The notes below the pieces were generated by a model, which worked only from the letters and a program-made list of their open reading frames with translations, ran no database searches and was not told the origin of the DNA. A stretch of DNA of 64,000 nt from Noviherbaspirillum sedimenti. Lineage in GTDB: Bacteria > Pseudomonadota > Gammaproteobacteria > Burkholderiales > Burkholderiaceae_D. This document shows positions 29,933-41,433 of the stretch, in pieces. Position numbers and translations under genes: made by a program. Within the stretch, counting starts at the first letter, position 1, and each line of letters starts with the position of its first letter. The DNA lies in contig NZ_QYUQ01000002.1 in assembly GCF_003590835.1 (NCBI RefSeq), positions 1,984,001 to 2,048,000 on the forward strand. The letters are read 5' to 3'.

Positions 29933-30658
29933 ATGCCGCGATTTTTCTGTTCCCACGCCCTGGCAATCGGCCAGATGATTTCCTTGCCGGAGGCGGTCGC
30001 CCGTCATGTCCAGGTCCTGCGCCTGGCGCCGGGCGACACGCTCACCCTGTTCAATGGCGAGGGCGGCGAATACGCCGCCACCCTGGCAAGTATCGACAAG
30101 CGGGGGGCAACGGCGGAAATCAAGGCATTTTCCCGGCGCGAAGCGGAGCTGGCACATGCCATCATCCTGGCCCAGGCTTTGCCGGAAGCCGCCAAGATGG
30201 ACTGGATCATCGAAAAAGCGGTAGAGCTGGGCGCTGCAGGCGTGCAACCGCTGGCTGCGCAGCGCTGCGTGGTGCGCCTGGCAGCCGAGCGGGCGCAAAA
30301 AAAATTGCAACACTGGCAAGGCGTGGCGGTATCGGCAGCCGAGCAATGCGGCCGCAACCGCGTGCCGCAAATCGCCGACATTGCCAATTACCCATCCTGG
30401 ATCGCCCGGCAAGATATACACCGCCGCATCCTGCTGACGCCGCGCGCCGAAATGTCGCTGACCGCCTGGGCGCGTCATCACCCGCCCCAGGCCCTTACCT
30501 TGATCATCGGCCCGGAAGGCGGCTTGTCAGGGGAGGAAGAAGATACAGCAATGCAACATGGCGCCCTCGCCTTGTCCATCGGCTCACGCATCTTGCGCAC
30601 GGAAACCGCCGGCATGGCAGCATTGGCGGCGCTGAATGCCCTTTGGGGGGAGATGTAG
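29933..30658 (+). CDS. rsmE: 16S rRNA (uracil-1498-N3)-methyltransferase
   Basis: A 241-residue SPOUT-class RNA methyltransferase. The PUA-like N-terminus (MPRFFCSHALAIGQMISLPEAVARHVQVLRL) is followed by KMDWIIEKAVELG, the SAM knot LIIGPEGGLSGEEE and the C-terminal LGSRILRTETA-type motif (here IGSRILRTETAGMAALAALNALWG). It modifies U1498 of 16S rRNA. Divergent from tkt. Not obviously in an operon with ribF, which has its own -10 hexamer. Confidence 0.95.
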   Translation: MPRFFCSHALAIGQMISLPEAVARHVQVLRLAPGDTLTLFNGEGGEYAATLASIDKRGATAEIKAFSRREAELAHAIILAQALPEAAKMDWIIEKAVELGAAGVQPLAAQRCVVRLAAERAQKKLQHWQGVAVSAAEQCGRNRVPQIADIANYPSWIARQDIHRRILLTPRAEMSLTAWARHHPPQALTLIIGPEGGLSGEEEDTAMQHGALALSIGSRILRTETAGMAALAALNALWGEM

Positions 30659-30733
30659 CGCTGTAGCAGAGCTGTAAAGCCGCCCCGCCGCAGCGCAATC
30701 CGGTTTTCCCGTCAGGAACCCCCGGAAAAGATT

Positions 30734-30739
30734 TATAAT
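30734..30739 (+). promoter_or_regulatory. Consensus -10 hexamer before ribF
   Basis: A perfect TATAAT 34 bp upstream of the ribF start; the -35 region is not recognisable. It may drive the ribF-ileS-lspA-coaBC-dut group. I see no FMN riboswitch in this leader. Confidence 0.45.
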
Positions 30740-30773
30740 TCAAGGTTTTGCGGCATTTTCAATTTTTGTCTTG

Positions 30774-31751
30774 ATGAGAGTATTTCGCGGACTTCCCAAT
30801 GCTGCCTCTCGCGCGCCCTGCGCGCTGACGATCGGCAACTTCGACGGCGTGCATCGTGGCCACCAGGCGCTGCTGGCGCATTTGCGCGCGGCCGCCGATC
30901 GGCTCGGGCTGGAAGCCGCAGTCATGACGTTCGAGCCGCACCCGCGCGAATTTTTCGCGCAAGTAAGCAAAGGTGCAGTGCAGGCACCGGCGCGCATTGC
31001 CAGCCTGCGCGACAAATTGCTGTCACTGTCCGGCAATAGCGTCGACCGCGTCATCGTCGAACACTTCAACGCCCATTTCGCCGCGCTGTCGCCAGAGGAT
31101 TTTGTCGAAAAGATCCTGGTGCAAGGCTTGCATGTGAAATGGCTGATGGTCGGCGAGGACTTCTGCTTTGGCGCCAGGCGGGCCGGCAATCTCGACTACC
31201 TGGTCGATGCCGGCCGGCGCCATGGCTTCCATGTCGAATCGCTCTCGAACGTGATGGACGGCGACCAGCGGATTTCCTCTTCCGCTATCCGCGCAGCCCT
31301 GGCGGCAGGAGATTTTGGCGGGGCGGCACAAATGCTGGGGCATCCCTATACGATTTCCGGGCATGTCATCCATGGCCAGAAGCTTGGCCGCGACCTCGGT
31401 TTTCCGACCCTGAACCTGCGCGTCGCCCACAAAAACCCCGCGTTGTCCGGCATTTTCGTGGTACTGGTACATGGACTTGCAGAACAGCCGCTGCCCGCGG
31501 TGGCCAGCCTGGGCGTGCGCCCCACGGTGGATGACAGCGGCCGGGTGCTGCTGGAAACCCATGTGCTGGACTATGCCGGCAACTGCTATGGCAAGGTCGT
31601 GCGGGTTGAATTCCTGAAGAAATTGCGCGACGAAGAAAAATACGCCGATTTGCCGACCCTGACGGCGGCAATCTTGCGCGATGCCGAGCAGGCGCGCGAC
31701 CATTTCCGCGAGACCGGGATGATGGCCGTATCGGCCACCGACCGAATTTGA
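30774..31751 (+). CDS. ribF: Bifunctional riboflavin kinase / FAD synthetase
   Basis: A 325-residue enzyme. The N-terminal adenylyltransferase half has LTIGNFDGVHRGHQALL, TFEPHPREFF and VGEDFCFGARRAGN; the SSSAIRAALAAGDF segment leads to the C-terminal riboflavin kinase half with GHVIHGQKLGRDLGFPTLNL and ETHVLDY. It converts riboflavin to FMN and FAD. The ATG at 30774 directly follows an in-frame TTG. The ribF-ileS-lspA order is a classic proteobacterial linkage. Confidence 0.96.
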   Translation: MRVFRGLPNAASRAPCALTIGNFDGVHRGHQALLAHLRAAADRLGLEAAVMTFEPHPREFFAQVSKGAVQAPARIASLRDKLLSLSGNSVDRVIVEHFNAHFAALSPEDFVEKILVQGLHVKWLMVGEDFCFGARRAGNLDYLVDAGRRHGFHVESLSNVMDGDQRISSSAIRAALAAGDFGGAAQMLGHPYTISGHVIHGQKLGRDLGFPTLNLRVAHKNPALSGIFVVLVHGLAEQPLPAVASLGVRPTVDDSGRVLLETHVLDYAGNCYGKVVRVEFLKKLRDEEKYADLPTLTAAILRDAEQARDHFRETGMMAVSATDRI

Positions 31752-31834
31752 CGCTCGCCCGCGCACTCCCCCGGCGGCCCCGGGCGCAAGCCTGGCGCCA
31801 TGCAAAGTATTCCGAATTTCAGTGAAAAGACAAT

Positions 31835-34726
31835 ATGTCCGACAATAAACCGAACAAGCCGGCCGCCAAGCCGCAAAGCAAATACCCGGTCAACATGACC
31901 GAAACGCCCTTCCCCATGCGCGGCGACCTCGCCAAGCGCGAGCCGCAATGGGTCAAGCAATGGCAGGACAAGAAAATCTACGAACGCATCCGCAAGGCGG
32001 CCAAGGGCCGCCCGATGTTCGTACTGCATGACGGCCCGCCATTCGCCAATGGCGACATCCACATGGGCCATGCGATGAACAAGATCCTGAAGGACATGAT
32101 CATCAAGGCGCGTACCCTGGGCGGTTTCGATGCACCCTACGTGCCGGGCTGGGATTGCCACGGCATGCCGATCGAAATCCATATCGAGAAACAATACGGC
32201 AAGGGCTTGCCCGTCACCGAAGTGCTGGCCAAGTCGCGCGCCTATGCGAGCGAGCAGATCGAGCGGCAGAAAGCCGGCTTCATCCGCCTGGGCGTTCTCG
32301 GCGAATGGGATCGCCCTTACAAGACTATGGATTTCGGCAACGAAGCCGATGAACTGCGTACGCTCGGCAAGCTGATGCAAAAGGGCTATGTCTACCGCGG
32401 CCTGAAACCGGTCAACTGGTGCTTCGACTGCGGCTCCTCGCTGGCCGAAGCGGAAGTCGAATACCAGGACAAACGCGATCCGGCGATCGACGTCGGCTTC
32501 CCGTTCGCGGAACCGGACAAGCTCGCCCACGCCTTCGGCCTCGACAAGCTGCCGACCAAGGATGGGGCTGAAATGCGAGGTTACGCCATCATCTGGACCA
32601 CCACCCCGTGGACCATCCCGGCCAACCAGGCACTGAACGTGCATCCCGACCATCGTTATGCGCTGGTGCAGACCGAACGCAATGGCGAAACGATTTTGCT
32701 ATTGCTGGCAGTAGAGCTGGTTGCTGCCTGCCTGCAGCGTTACGGACTGGAAGGCAAGATCATTGCGACCGCGCCGGGTGAAGCGCTCTCCATGATCAAT
32801 TTCAAGCATCCCTTTCATGATGCCGATCCCGGCTACCAGCGCTTGTCACCAATTTATGTAAGTGACTACGTAACCCTGGACACTGGCACCGGCATCGTTC
32901 ACTCCGCTCCTGCCTATGGCGTGGATGACTTCATCTCGTGCAAGACGCATGGCATGAAGGATGACGAGATTCTCAAACCCGTCATGGGCGACGGCAAGTA
33001 TGCCTCCTGGCTGCCTTTCTTCGCCGGCATGACGATCTGGGAAGCATCGAAACCAATTTGCGCCAAACTGGAAGAAGTCGGCTCGCTGTTCAAGCTGGTC
33101 ATGTTCGACCACAGCTACATGCATTGCTGGCGCCACAAGTCACCCATCATTTACCGCGCCACCTCGCAATGGTTCGCCGGCATGGATATCCAGCCGAATG
33201 ACAGCAACGACAGCTTGCGTGAAACGGCGCTGGCCGGCGTCGAGGCAACATCGTTCTATCCGGCATGGGGCAAGGCGCGCCTGCACGGCATGATCGCCAA
33301 CCGTCCCGACTGGACCTTGTCGCGCCAGCGGCAATGGGGCGTGCCAATGGCTTTCTTCGTGCACAAGGAAACCGGCGAACTGCATCCGCGCACGCCTGAA
33401 CTGCTGGAAGAAGTCGCCAAGCGCATCGAGCAAGGCGGCATCGAAGCCTGGCAAGCAATCGATCCGAAAGAACTGCTGGGTGACGACGCCAATAATTACG
33501 TCAAGAACAGGGACACGCTCGATGTCTGGTTCGACTCGGGCTCGACCCATCAGACCGTGCTGCGCGGTTCGCATGCCGTGCAATCACACTTCCCGGCCGA
33601 TCTTTATCTGGAAGGTTCCGACCAGCATCGCGGCTGGTTCCATTCTTCCTTGCTGACCTCGTCCATGCTCAACGGCCGCGCGCCGTACAAGGCCTTGCTG
33701 ACGCACGGCATGGTGGTCGATGGCGAAGGCAAGAAAATGTCCAAGTCGGTCGGCAATGTGGTGTCGCCGCAAAAGGTATTCGATACGCTCGGCGCCGACA
33801 TCCTGCGCCTGTGGGTGGCGTCCGGCGATTATTCGGGCGAATTGACCATCTCGGATGAAATTCTGAAGCGCGTCACCGAAGCCTACCGCCGTATCCGTAA
33901 CACCCTGCGCTTCCTGCTGGCCAATACCTCCGACTTCGATCCGGCGAAAGACGCCGTGCCGACTGCCGACCTGCTGGAAATCGACCGCTATGCGATCGCC
34001 CGCATGGCGCAGCTGCAGGCCGAAATCACGCAGCACTACGACGCCTATGAATTCCACCCCGTGGTCGCCAAGCTGCAGATGTACTGCTCGGAAGATCTCG
34101 GCGGTTTCTACCTCGACATCCTGAAGGATCGCCTGTACACCGCCGGCACCACTTCAGCGGCAAGGCGCTCGGCGCAGACCGCGATCTGGCACATCAGCCA
34201 GGCATTGCTGCGGGTGATGGCACCGATCCTGTCGTTCACCGTCGAGGAAGCCTGGCCGATCCTTGCCGGCGAGGCAGCCTATACCGCCAGCGACGAAACC
34301 ATCTTCACGCAAACCTGGCACGTGCTGCCGGAAGTCGCCGATGCAAACGCGTTGCTGGGCAAGTACACCAGTCTGCTGGCGTTGCGCGCCGAAGTCACCA
34401 AGCAGCTGGAAGAAGTGCGCATGGCCGGTGGTATCGGCTCGTCCCTGCAGGCCGAGGTGGAAATCAAGGCGGCCGGCGACAAGTACGCCTTGCTCGACGG
34501 CCTTGGCGACGACCTCAGGTTTATCCTGATCACCTCGCAGGCAACGGTAACGCAGGTGGCAAGCGCCGATGAAGAAGCGGTACTGGTCACGCCTTCAGTG
34601 CAGCAAAAATGCGAACGCTGCTGGCACTACCGCGCCGATGTCGGCGCCCATGCCGAGCATGCCGGCCTGTGCGGCCGTTGCGTATCCAACCTGTTTGGCG
34701 CCGGCGAAGCGCGCAAGTTCGCCTGA
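31835..34726 (+). CDS. ileS: Isoleucyl-tRNA synthetase
   Basis: A 963-residue class I aminoacyl-tRNA synthetase. The HIGH-type motif is [15 protein letters not shown], the KMSKS loop is [10 protein letters not shown], the editing domain contains [14 protein letters not shown], and a C-terminal zinc finger ([12 protein letters not shown]...CGRC) marks the bacterial, mupirocin-sensitive type. An N-terminal Lys/Pro-rich extension (~20 residues) precedes the catalytic domain. No T-box or leader peptide is seen upstream. lspA follows after 11 bp. Confidence 0.97.
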   Translation: MSDNKPNKPAAKPQSKYPVNMTETPFPMRGDLAKREPQWVKQWQDKKIYERIRKAAKGRPMFVLHDGPPFANGDIHMGHAMNKILKDMIIKARTLGGFDAPYVPGWDCHGMPIEIHIEKQYGKGLPVTEVLAKSRAYASEQIERQKAGFIRLGVLGEWDRPYKTMDFGNEADELRTLGKLMQKGYVYRGLKPVNWCFDCGSSLAEAEVEYQDKRDPAIDVGFPFAEPDKLAHAFGLDKLPTKDGAEMRGYAIIWTTTPWTIPANQALNVHPDHRYALVQTERNGETILLLLAVELVAACLQRYGLEGKIIATAPGEALSMINFKHPFHDADPGYQRLSPIYVSDYVTLDTGTGIVHSAPAYGVDDFISCKTHGMKDDEILKPVMGDGKYASWLPFFAGMTIWEASKPICAKLEEVGSLFKLVMFDHSYMHCWRHKSPIIYRATSQWFAGMDIQPNDSNDSLRETALAGVEATSFYPAWGKARLHGMIANRPDWTLSRQRQWGVPMAFFVHKETGELHPRTPELLEEVAKRIEQGGIEAWQAIDPKELLGDDANNYVKNRDTLDVWFDSGSTHQTVLRGSHAVQSHFPADLYLEGSDQHRGWFHSSLLTSSMLNGRAPYKALLTHGMVVDGEGKKMSKSVGNVVSPQKVFDTLGADILRLWVASGDYSGELTISDEILKRVTEAYRRIRNTLRFLLANTSDFDPAKDAVPTADLLEIDRYAIARMAQLQAEITQHYDAYEFHPVVAKLQMYCSEDLGGFYLDILKDRLYTAGTTSAARRSAQTAIWHISQALLRVMAPILSFTVEEAWPILAGEAAYTASDETIFTQTWHVLPEVADANALLGKYTSLLALRAEVTKQLEEVRMAGGIGSSLQAEVEIKAAGDKYALLDGLGDDLRFILITSQATVTQVASADEEAVLVTPSVQQKCERCWHYRADVGAHAEHAGLCGRCVSNLFGAGEARKFA

Positions 34727-34737
34727 AAGAGATAGCC

Positions 34738-35238
34738 ATGGCAAAAAAAAGCGGTTTCTCCACAAGCGGCGGCAATTCCCTCATGCCCTGGATGGGCATT
34801 GCCACCATTGTCCTGCTGCTGGACCAGCTCTCCAAGATCACCATCACGCGGCTGTTTTCCTATGGCGAATCGGTGGCGGTGACATCCTTCTTCAACCTGG
34901 TGCTGGTGTATAACAAGGGAGCGGCCTTCAGCTTCCTTGCCAACCAGGGCGGCTGGCAGCGCTGGTTCTTCACGGCACTCGGCATCGGCGCCGCGCTGTT
35001 CATCGTCCACCTGCTCAGGCGCCATGCCGGCCAACGCATGTTCTGCTGGGCACTGGCTTTGATTCTGGGCGGCGCCATCGGCAACGTGATCGACCGCATC
35101 GCCTATGGCCATGTGATCGACTTCCTCGACTTCCACGTCGGCGGCTGGCACTGGCCGGCCTTCAACGTGGCCGACAGCGCAATCTGCATCGGCGCGGTGC
35201 TGTTCGTGCTCGACGAGTTGCGACGAGTGAAAAAATAA
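34738..35238 (+). CDS. lspA: Lipoprotein signal peptidase
   Basis: A 166-residue inner-membrane aspartic peptidase (signal peptidase II) with four hydrophobic helices. Catalytic aspartates lie in [15 protein letters not shown] and FNVADSAI. It cleaves prolipoproteins before the lipidated Cys; a lipoprotein (36950-38038) is encoded three genes downstream. AGAGA lies ~7 nt upstream of the ATG, 11 bp after ileS. Its TAA overlaps an in-frame ATG for coaBC (TAATG), though a better coaBC start follows. Confidence 0.95.
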   Translation: MAKKSGFSTSGGNSLMPWMGIATIVLLLDQLSKITITRLFSYGESVAVTSFFNLVLVYNKGAAFSFLANQGGWQRWFFTALGIGAALFIVHLLRRHAGQRMFCWALALILGGAIGNVIDRIAYGHVIDFLDFHVGGWHWPAFNVADSAICIGAVLFVLDELRRVKK

Positions 35239-35255
35239 TGCAGGGAGCATTGCGC

Positions 35256-36446
35256 ATGGAACTCGCTGGAAAAAAAATCGTCCTGGGCCTCTCCGGCGGC
35301 ATCGCCTGCTACAAGGCCGCTGAACTGGCACGCACCCTGGGCAAGGCTGGCGCCTCGGTGCAGGTGGCGATGACCGACGCTGCCACCCACTTCATCACCA
35401 CCGTGACCATGCAGGCGCTGACCGGCAAGCCGGTCTATACCGACCAGTGGGATGGGCGCATCGCCAACAACATGGCGCACATCGATCTCTCGCGCGAGGC
35501 CGATGCCATCGTGATCGCGCCCTGTTCGGCCGACTTCCTGTTCAAGCTGGCGCACGGCGCCTGCGACGACCTGCTGTCCACCCTGTGCCTGGCGCGCCCG
35601 ACCGGCCTGCCGCTGCTGGTGGCGCCGGCGATGAATGTCGAGATGTGGCAAAACCCGGCGACGCAACGCAATGTCGCCCGCCTGAAAGACGACGGCATCC
35701 TGGTGCTGGGGCCGGACGCCGGCGCGCAAGCCTGCGGCGAAACCGGCATGGGGCGCATGCTCGAACCCGAACAATTGTTCGAAGAAATAGTGGCCGCATT
35801 CCAGCCCAAGCTGTTGGCTGGCAAGCGCGTGCTGCTGACCGCCGGCCCGACCTTCGAGCCGATCGACCCGGTGCGCGGCATCACCAACCTGTCCTCGGGC
35901 AAGATGGGATTTGCGATTGCCCGCGCCGCCCGCGAAGCCGGTGCGCAAGTCACCCTGGTAGCCGGGCCCACCGCGCTGCCGACGCCCTATGGCGTATCGC
36001 GCATCGATGTGCAAACCGCGCAGCAGATGCATGACGCGGTGCTGGCGCAGGTCGGCGACAAGGATATCTTCGTTGCCGTGGCCGCGGTAGCCGACTGGCG
36101 GGTGGTCGGCGCCAGCGAGCAAAAGCTGAAAAAAACTGCGGCCGGCGCTCCGCCGCAACTGCAGCTCGAACCCAACCCCGACATCCTGGCCACGGTGGCC
36201 GCCTTGCCCAACCGGCCCTATTGCGTCGGGTTTGCCGCCGAGTCCGAGAACCTGGCACAGTATGGCGAAGAAAAGCGCCAGCGCAAGAACGTCCCGCTAT
36301 TGATCGGCAACATCGGCCACCAGACTTTCGGCCGCGACGACAATGAGCTGATTTTGTTCGAAGACAGCGGGCAAACCACGCTGGCGCGCGCGACCAAGCA
36401 GGAGTTGGCGCGCCAACTCGTCGCCGCGATTGCGCGGCGCATCTGA
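35256..36446 (+). CDS. coaBC: Phosphopantothenoylcysteine decarboxylase / synthetase
   Basis: A 396-residue bifunctional coenzyme A enzyme. The N-terminal flavoprotein decarboxylase (CoaC) shows LGLSGGIACYKAAEL, the catalytic-region HIDLSREADAIVIAPCSADF, PAMNVEMWQNPATQRN and the QACGETGMGRM loop; the C-terminal synthetase (CoaB) has LLTAGPTFEPIDPVRGITNLSSGKMG. ATG at 35256 is preferred because GGGAG lies 8 nt upstream; the ATG at 35238 overlaps the lspA stop. dut follows in 42 bp, the usual coaBC-dut pairing. Confidence 0.95.
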   Translation: MELAGKKIVLGLSGGIACYKAAELARTLGKAGASVQVAMTDAATHFITTVTMQALTGKPVYTDQWDGRIANNMAHIDLSREADAIVIAPCSADFLFKLAHGACDDLLSTLCLARPTGLPLLVAPAMNVEMWQNPATQRNVARLKDDGILVLGPDAGAQACGETGMGRMLEPEQLFEEIVAAFQPKLLAGKRVLLTAGPTFEPIDPVRGITNLSSGKMGFAIARAAREAGAQVTLVAGPTALPTPYGVSRIDVQTAQQMHDAVLAQVGDKDIFVAVAAVADWRVVGASEQKLKKTAAGAPPQLQLEPNPDILATVAALPNRPYCVGFAAESENLAQYGEEKRQRKNVPLLIGNIGHQTFGRDDNELILFEDSGQTTLARATKQELARQLVAAIARRI

Positions 36447-36488
36447 TTCAATTCGATTCACGATTTCCCCTTACTCCCGCCTCCATCC

Positions 36489-36938
36489 ATGAAAATCATC
36501 GACGTCAAGATTCTCGACCCGCGCATGCAAGAGCAGCTGCCCGCCTATGCCACCGGCGGCAGCGCCGGGCTCGACCTGCGCGCCTGCATCGATGCACCGC
36601 TGACAATCAAACCGGGTGAAACCCAGCTGATCCCGACCGGCCTCGCAATCCATATCGGCGACCCCGGCTATGCGGCGATGATCCTGCCGCGCAGCGGCCT
36701 GGGCCACAAGCATGGCATCGTGCTGGGCAACCTGGTCGGCCTGATCGACTCCGACTACCAGGGCCAGCTGATGGTGTCGACCTGGAACCGCGGCCAGAGC
36801 GAATTCGTCCTCAACCCGATGGAGCGGCTGGCGCAACTGGTGATCGTGCCGGTGCTGCAGGTCGGTTTCAATGTGGTCGAGGAATTCGACAGCAGCGAAC
36901 GCGGCGCCGGCGGCTTCGGCAGCACCGGCAAACATTGA
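36489..36938 (+). CDS. dut: dUTP diphosphatase
   Basis: A 149-residue trimeric dUTPase carrying all five motifs: [43 protein letters not shown] and the C-terminal phosphate-binding [10 protein letters not shown]. It hydrolyses dUTP to dUMP, keeping uracil out of DNA and feeding dTMP synthesis. Co-oriented with coaBC; the M48 lipoprotein gene starts 11 bp after its stop, with AAAGGA between them. Confidence 0.96.
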   Translation: MKIIDVKILDPRMQEQLPAYATGGSAGLDLRACIDAPLTIKPGETQLIPTGLAIHIGDPGYAAMILPRSGLGHKHGIVLGNLVGLIDSDYQGQLMVSTWNRGQSEFVLNPMERLAQLVIVPVLQVGFNVVEEFDSSERGAGGFGSTGKH

Positions 36939-36949
36939 AAGGATTTTCC

Positions 36950-38038
36950 ATGACCGAGCGCATCTCCCGCAATCCCGGCCGCAGGCGACTGCCAGTTCGC
37001 CTCGCCTGCCTGCTGCTGCCGGCCGCCCTGCTGGCAGCCTGCGCCATGCCGCCCCAGCAGCCGGGGCAACCGACTCCGGTCATCGGCGGCACGCCGGCGG
37101 CGCCGGGTTCTGCGCAACAGCAGGCCTTGCGCGCCATCGCGGAGGCGCAAAGCCGGATCGATCGCGTCGCCGGCCCGCTGCTGGTGAATAACGCGCCGCT
37201 GTGCAAGTCCCACGCGTACAAGCTGCTCGGCTTTGCCGCCAAAAACAAGTATTCCTATTCGGCCGATCTGGCCGAAACCGTACAGCAGACCTTCGGCTAT
37301 GGCGAACGCCTGCAGGTCACCAACGTGCTGGCCGGCAGCGGCGCCGAGCGCGTCGGCGTGCGCCGCGGCGACATCCTGATCGCCGCCGACAACAAGGAAC
37401 TCCCGCCGGGCGACCAGGCCGAGCGCCAGGCCGCCGCCGTGCTGGCGCCGCTGGTGCGCAGCCGCTCGCTGGTCAAGCTGACGGTCGAGCGCAACGACGC
37501 CCGCCAATCACTGACAGTGCCGCTCACGCAGTCCTGCGGCTTCAGCATCGACCTTGGCAACGCCGACCATGTCAATGCCTACGCCGACGGCCGCCGCATC
37601 GTCATCACCCGCGGCTTGTTGAACTTCGCGCGCTCGGACCAGGAACTGGGTTATGTGATCGCGCGCGAGATGGCCCACAATATCCTCGGCCATGCCGCCA
37701 GACAGCGCCTGGGCGCCACCATGGGCGGCATTATCGACAACCTGATTCGCGTCAATCCGGATCTCGACACCATGACCGGGCGCTCCGGCGTGACGCCCTA
37801 TCCAGCGACGCTGGATGCCGAGGCCGACCGCCTGGGGCTCTACCTGGCGGCGCGTGCCGGTTACGACGCCAGCGCCGCAGCGGCGTTCTGGCGCGGGCTG
37901 GCCGAGCGCACGCCCGCCTCGGTGGCGAACGGCTATACCGCCATCCACCCGGACAGCGAGGCGCGCCTGGCAGCACTGGAAAAGGCGGCCGCCGAAATCC
38001 GCAGCAAACAGGCGGCAAAACGTCCCCTGCTGCCCTAG
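36950..38038 (+). CDS. M48-family lipoprotein with PDZ-like segment and degenerate zinc motif
   Basis: A 362-residue exported lipoprotein. The signal LACLLLPAALLAAC is a lipobox with Cys near residue 28, so it should be lipid-anchored. A Pro-rich linker, a PDZ-like region (LQVTNVLAGSGAERVGVRRGDILIAADN) and an M48 peptidase region follow. The zinc motif reads IAREMAHNILGH: the first His of HExxH is Arg239 (codon CGC, 37664-37666), while Glu240, His243 and the downstream DAEADRLG ligand are kept. Either the protein is a non-catalytic relative or a single-base change has inactivated it. Start chosen for AAAGGA 7 nt upstream. Last gene of the ribF-dut group. Confidence 0.8.
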   Translation: MTERISRNPGRRRLPVRLACLLLPAALLAACAMPPQQPGQPTPVIGGTPAAPGSAQQQALRAIAEAQSRIDRVAGPLLVNNAPLCKSHAYKLLGFAAKNKYSYSADLAETVQQTFGYGERLQVTNVLAGSGAERVGVRRGDILIAADNKELPPGDQAERQAAAVLAPLVRSRSLVKLTVERNDARQSLTVPLTQSCGFSIDLGNADHVNAYADGRRIVITRGLLNFARSDQELGYVIAREMAHNILGHAARQRLGATMGGIIDNLIRVNPDLDTMTGRSGVTPYPATLDAEADRLGLYLAARAGYDASAAAAFWRGLAERTPASVANGYTAIHPDSEARLAALEKAAAEIRSKQAAKRPLLP

Positions 38039-38065
38039 TCCCTGACCTGCTAGGGCGACAAAATC

Positions 38066-38100
38066 AAAAGCCCGGCGCATTTGCATGCGCCGGGCTTTTT
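38066..38100. terminator. Strong bidirectional terminator between the M48 lipoprotein gene and clpA
   Basis: A 15-bp stem AAAAGCCCGGCGCAT / ATGCGCCGGGCTTTT with loop TTGC and T5 after it, between convergent genes. Confidence 0.93.
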
Positions 38101-38137
38101 GTTTGCGGCTGCGGTGTGCCGGGCTGGCCTGATCGAC

Positions 38138-40434
<2,297 letters not shown>

Positions 40435-40438
<4 letters not shown>

Positions 40439-40743
40439 GCTTCCTCCATCACGCACTGCAAGGGATGCCCTGCTTTCCTGGCGTGGGTTAATACCAACTC
40501 GACTTTTGTGCACGCGATATCCTTGGGATACACGCCGCACATTCCTCTTCCATCGCGGTGCACCTTGAGCATAATTTGCGTGGCAGTCTCACGGTCCTTG
40601 CTGAAAAATTCCTGGATGATCGCCACCACGAACTCCATCGGGGTGTAATCATCATTTAACAATAACACCTGGTACATGGGAGGGGGCTTGAGCTTTTGCT
40701 CCTGCCGCGCCAGTACCGTACTGTTGTCATGCTTAGTTGCCAT
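40435..40743 (-). CDS. clpS: ClpA adaptor protein ClpS
   Basis: A 102-residue adaptor that delivers N-degron substrates to ClpAP. The N-degron pocket motif [13 protein letters not shown] and the later [18 protein letters not shown] are conserved. The flexible N-terminal tail ([21 protein letters not shown]) is of normal length. First gene of clpS-clpA; its stop overlaps the clpA start. Divergent from cspA across a 334-bp gap. Confidence 0.96.
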
Positions 40744-41077
40744 GCGTCTATTCTAATGCTTTCACTTAGGTACGCAACGCCCGAAAATAATTCACACTAC
40801 AATTTTTAACGATATTACGCCCTTTCTTGATAGTGCGCAGATGGCACCTGCCTAGCGTAAAACAAGTGGAAATTGTTGCGATCACGCATAAATCGACAAA
40901 TTCCCTTGCCGATAGGCCTTGACTTTATCTTTTTTTCCTAGAACAATGAACAATATTGGCAAGGGTGAAAGTTGCGCGCTTGTTAATAAGAAGTGAGCAG
41001 GTTTGGAGAGGGCAGCTCTGCGCGAGCCTTCTTGCTTTTACGGCTCGTGTGATTAGTTCAATTTGAAAGAAGCTTTT
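40744..41077. other. Long clpS-cspA intergenic region with candidate cspA promoter and leader
   Basis: A 334-bp AT-richer gap between divergent clpS and cspA. On the plus strand TTGACT (40919-40924), 17-bp spacer, AACAAT (40942-40947) is a plausible promoter. It would give a cspA 5' leader of about 125 nt, in line with the long structured leaders of cold-shock mRNAs. No coding frame is convincing. Confidence 0.5.
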
Positions 41078-41281
41078 ATGGCAACAGGTACTGTCAAGTG
41101 GTTTAACGATTCCAAAGGTTTCGGCTTTATCACTCCGGATGATGGCGGCGAAGATCTGTTCGCACACTTTTCCGCAATCCAGATGAATGGCTTCAAGACC
41201 CTCAAAGAAGGTCAAAAAGTCCAGTTCGAAGTCACGCAAGGCCCCAAAGGCAAGCAAGCTTCCAATATTCAAGCGCCCTGA
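41078..41281 (+). CDS. cspA: Cold-shock protein (CspA family)
   Basis: A 67-residue cold-shock domain protein, an RNA/DNA-binding beta barrel that melts mRNA structure. RNP1 is [11 protein letters not shown] and RNP2 is [24 protein letters not shown] is the canonical start. ATG at 41078 is the natural start. A long leader and a strong terminator downstream (41303-41331) make it a monocistronic unit. Whether it is cold-induced or constitutive cannot be told from sequence. Confidence 0.96.
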   Translation: MATGTVKWFNDSKGFGFITPDDGGEDLFAHFSAIQMNGFKTLKEGQKVQFEVTQGPKGKQASNIQAP

Positions 41282-41302
41282 TTACAGTCAGTTTGCTGAA
41301 TG

Positions 41303-41331
41303 AAAAGCCCCGCTACCGCGGGGCTTTTTTT
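41303..41331 (+). terminator. Intrinsic terminator of cspA
   Basis: Stem AAAAGCCCCGC / GCGGGGCTTTT with loop TACC, followed by further T residues, 21 bp after the cspA stop. Confidence 0.95.
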
Positions 41332-41388
41332 ATTGCCGGCCAGGCTGCACGCATGGCGCAGACCTGGCGCAGCAGGTGCATCAATTAA

Positions 41389-41413
41389 AAAAGCCGGACC
41401 AGGTCCGGCTTTT
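41389..41413 (-). terminator. Intrinsic terminator of icd
   Basis: Near-perfect palindrome AAAAGCCGGACC / GGTCCGGCTTTT; on the minus strand the T-run extends to TTTTTT. It lies 20 bp beyond the icd stop. Confidence 0.9.
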
Positions 41414-41433
41414 GATGCATCTGCAGGCGCAGA

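Noticed and set aside
30659..30773. FMN riboswitch before ribF
   Set aside because: I see none of the conserved RFN helices; only a -10 hexamer is visible.
31752..31834. T-box or leader-peptide control before ileS
   Set aside because: The 83-bp gap holds no Ile-rich frame, no terminator and no T-box sequence.
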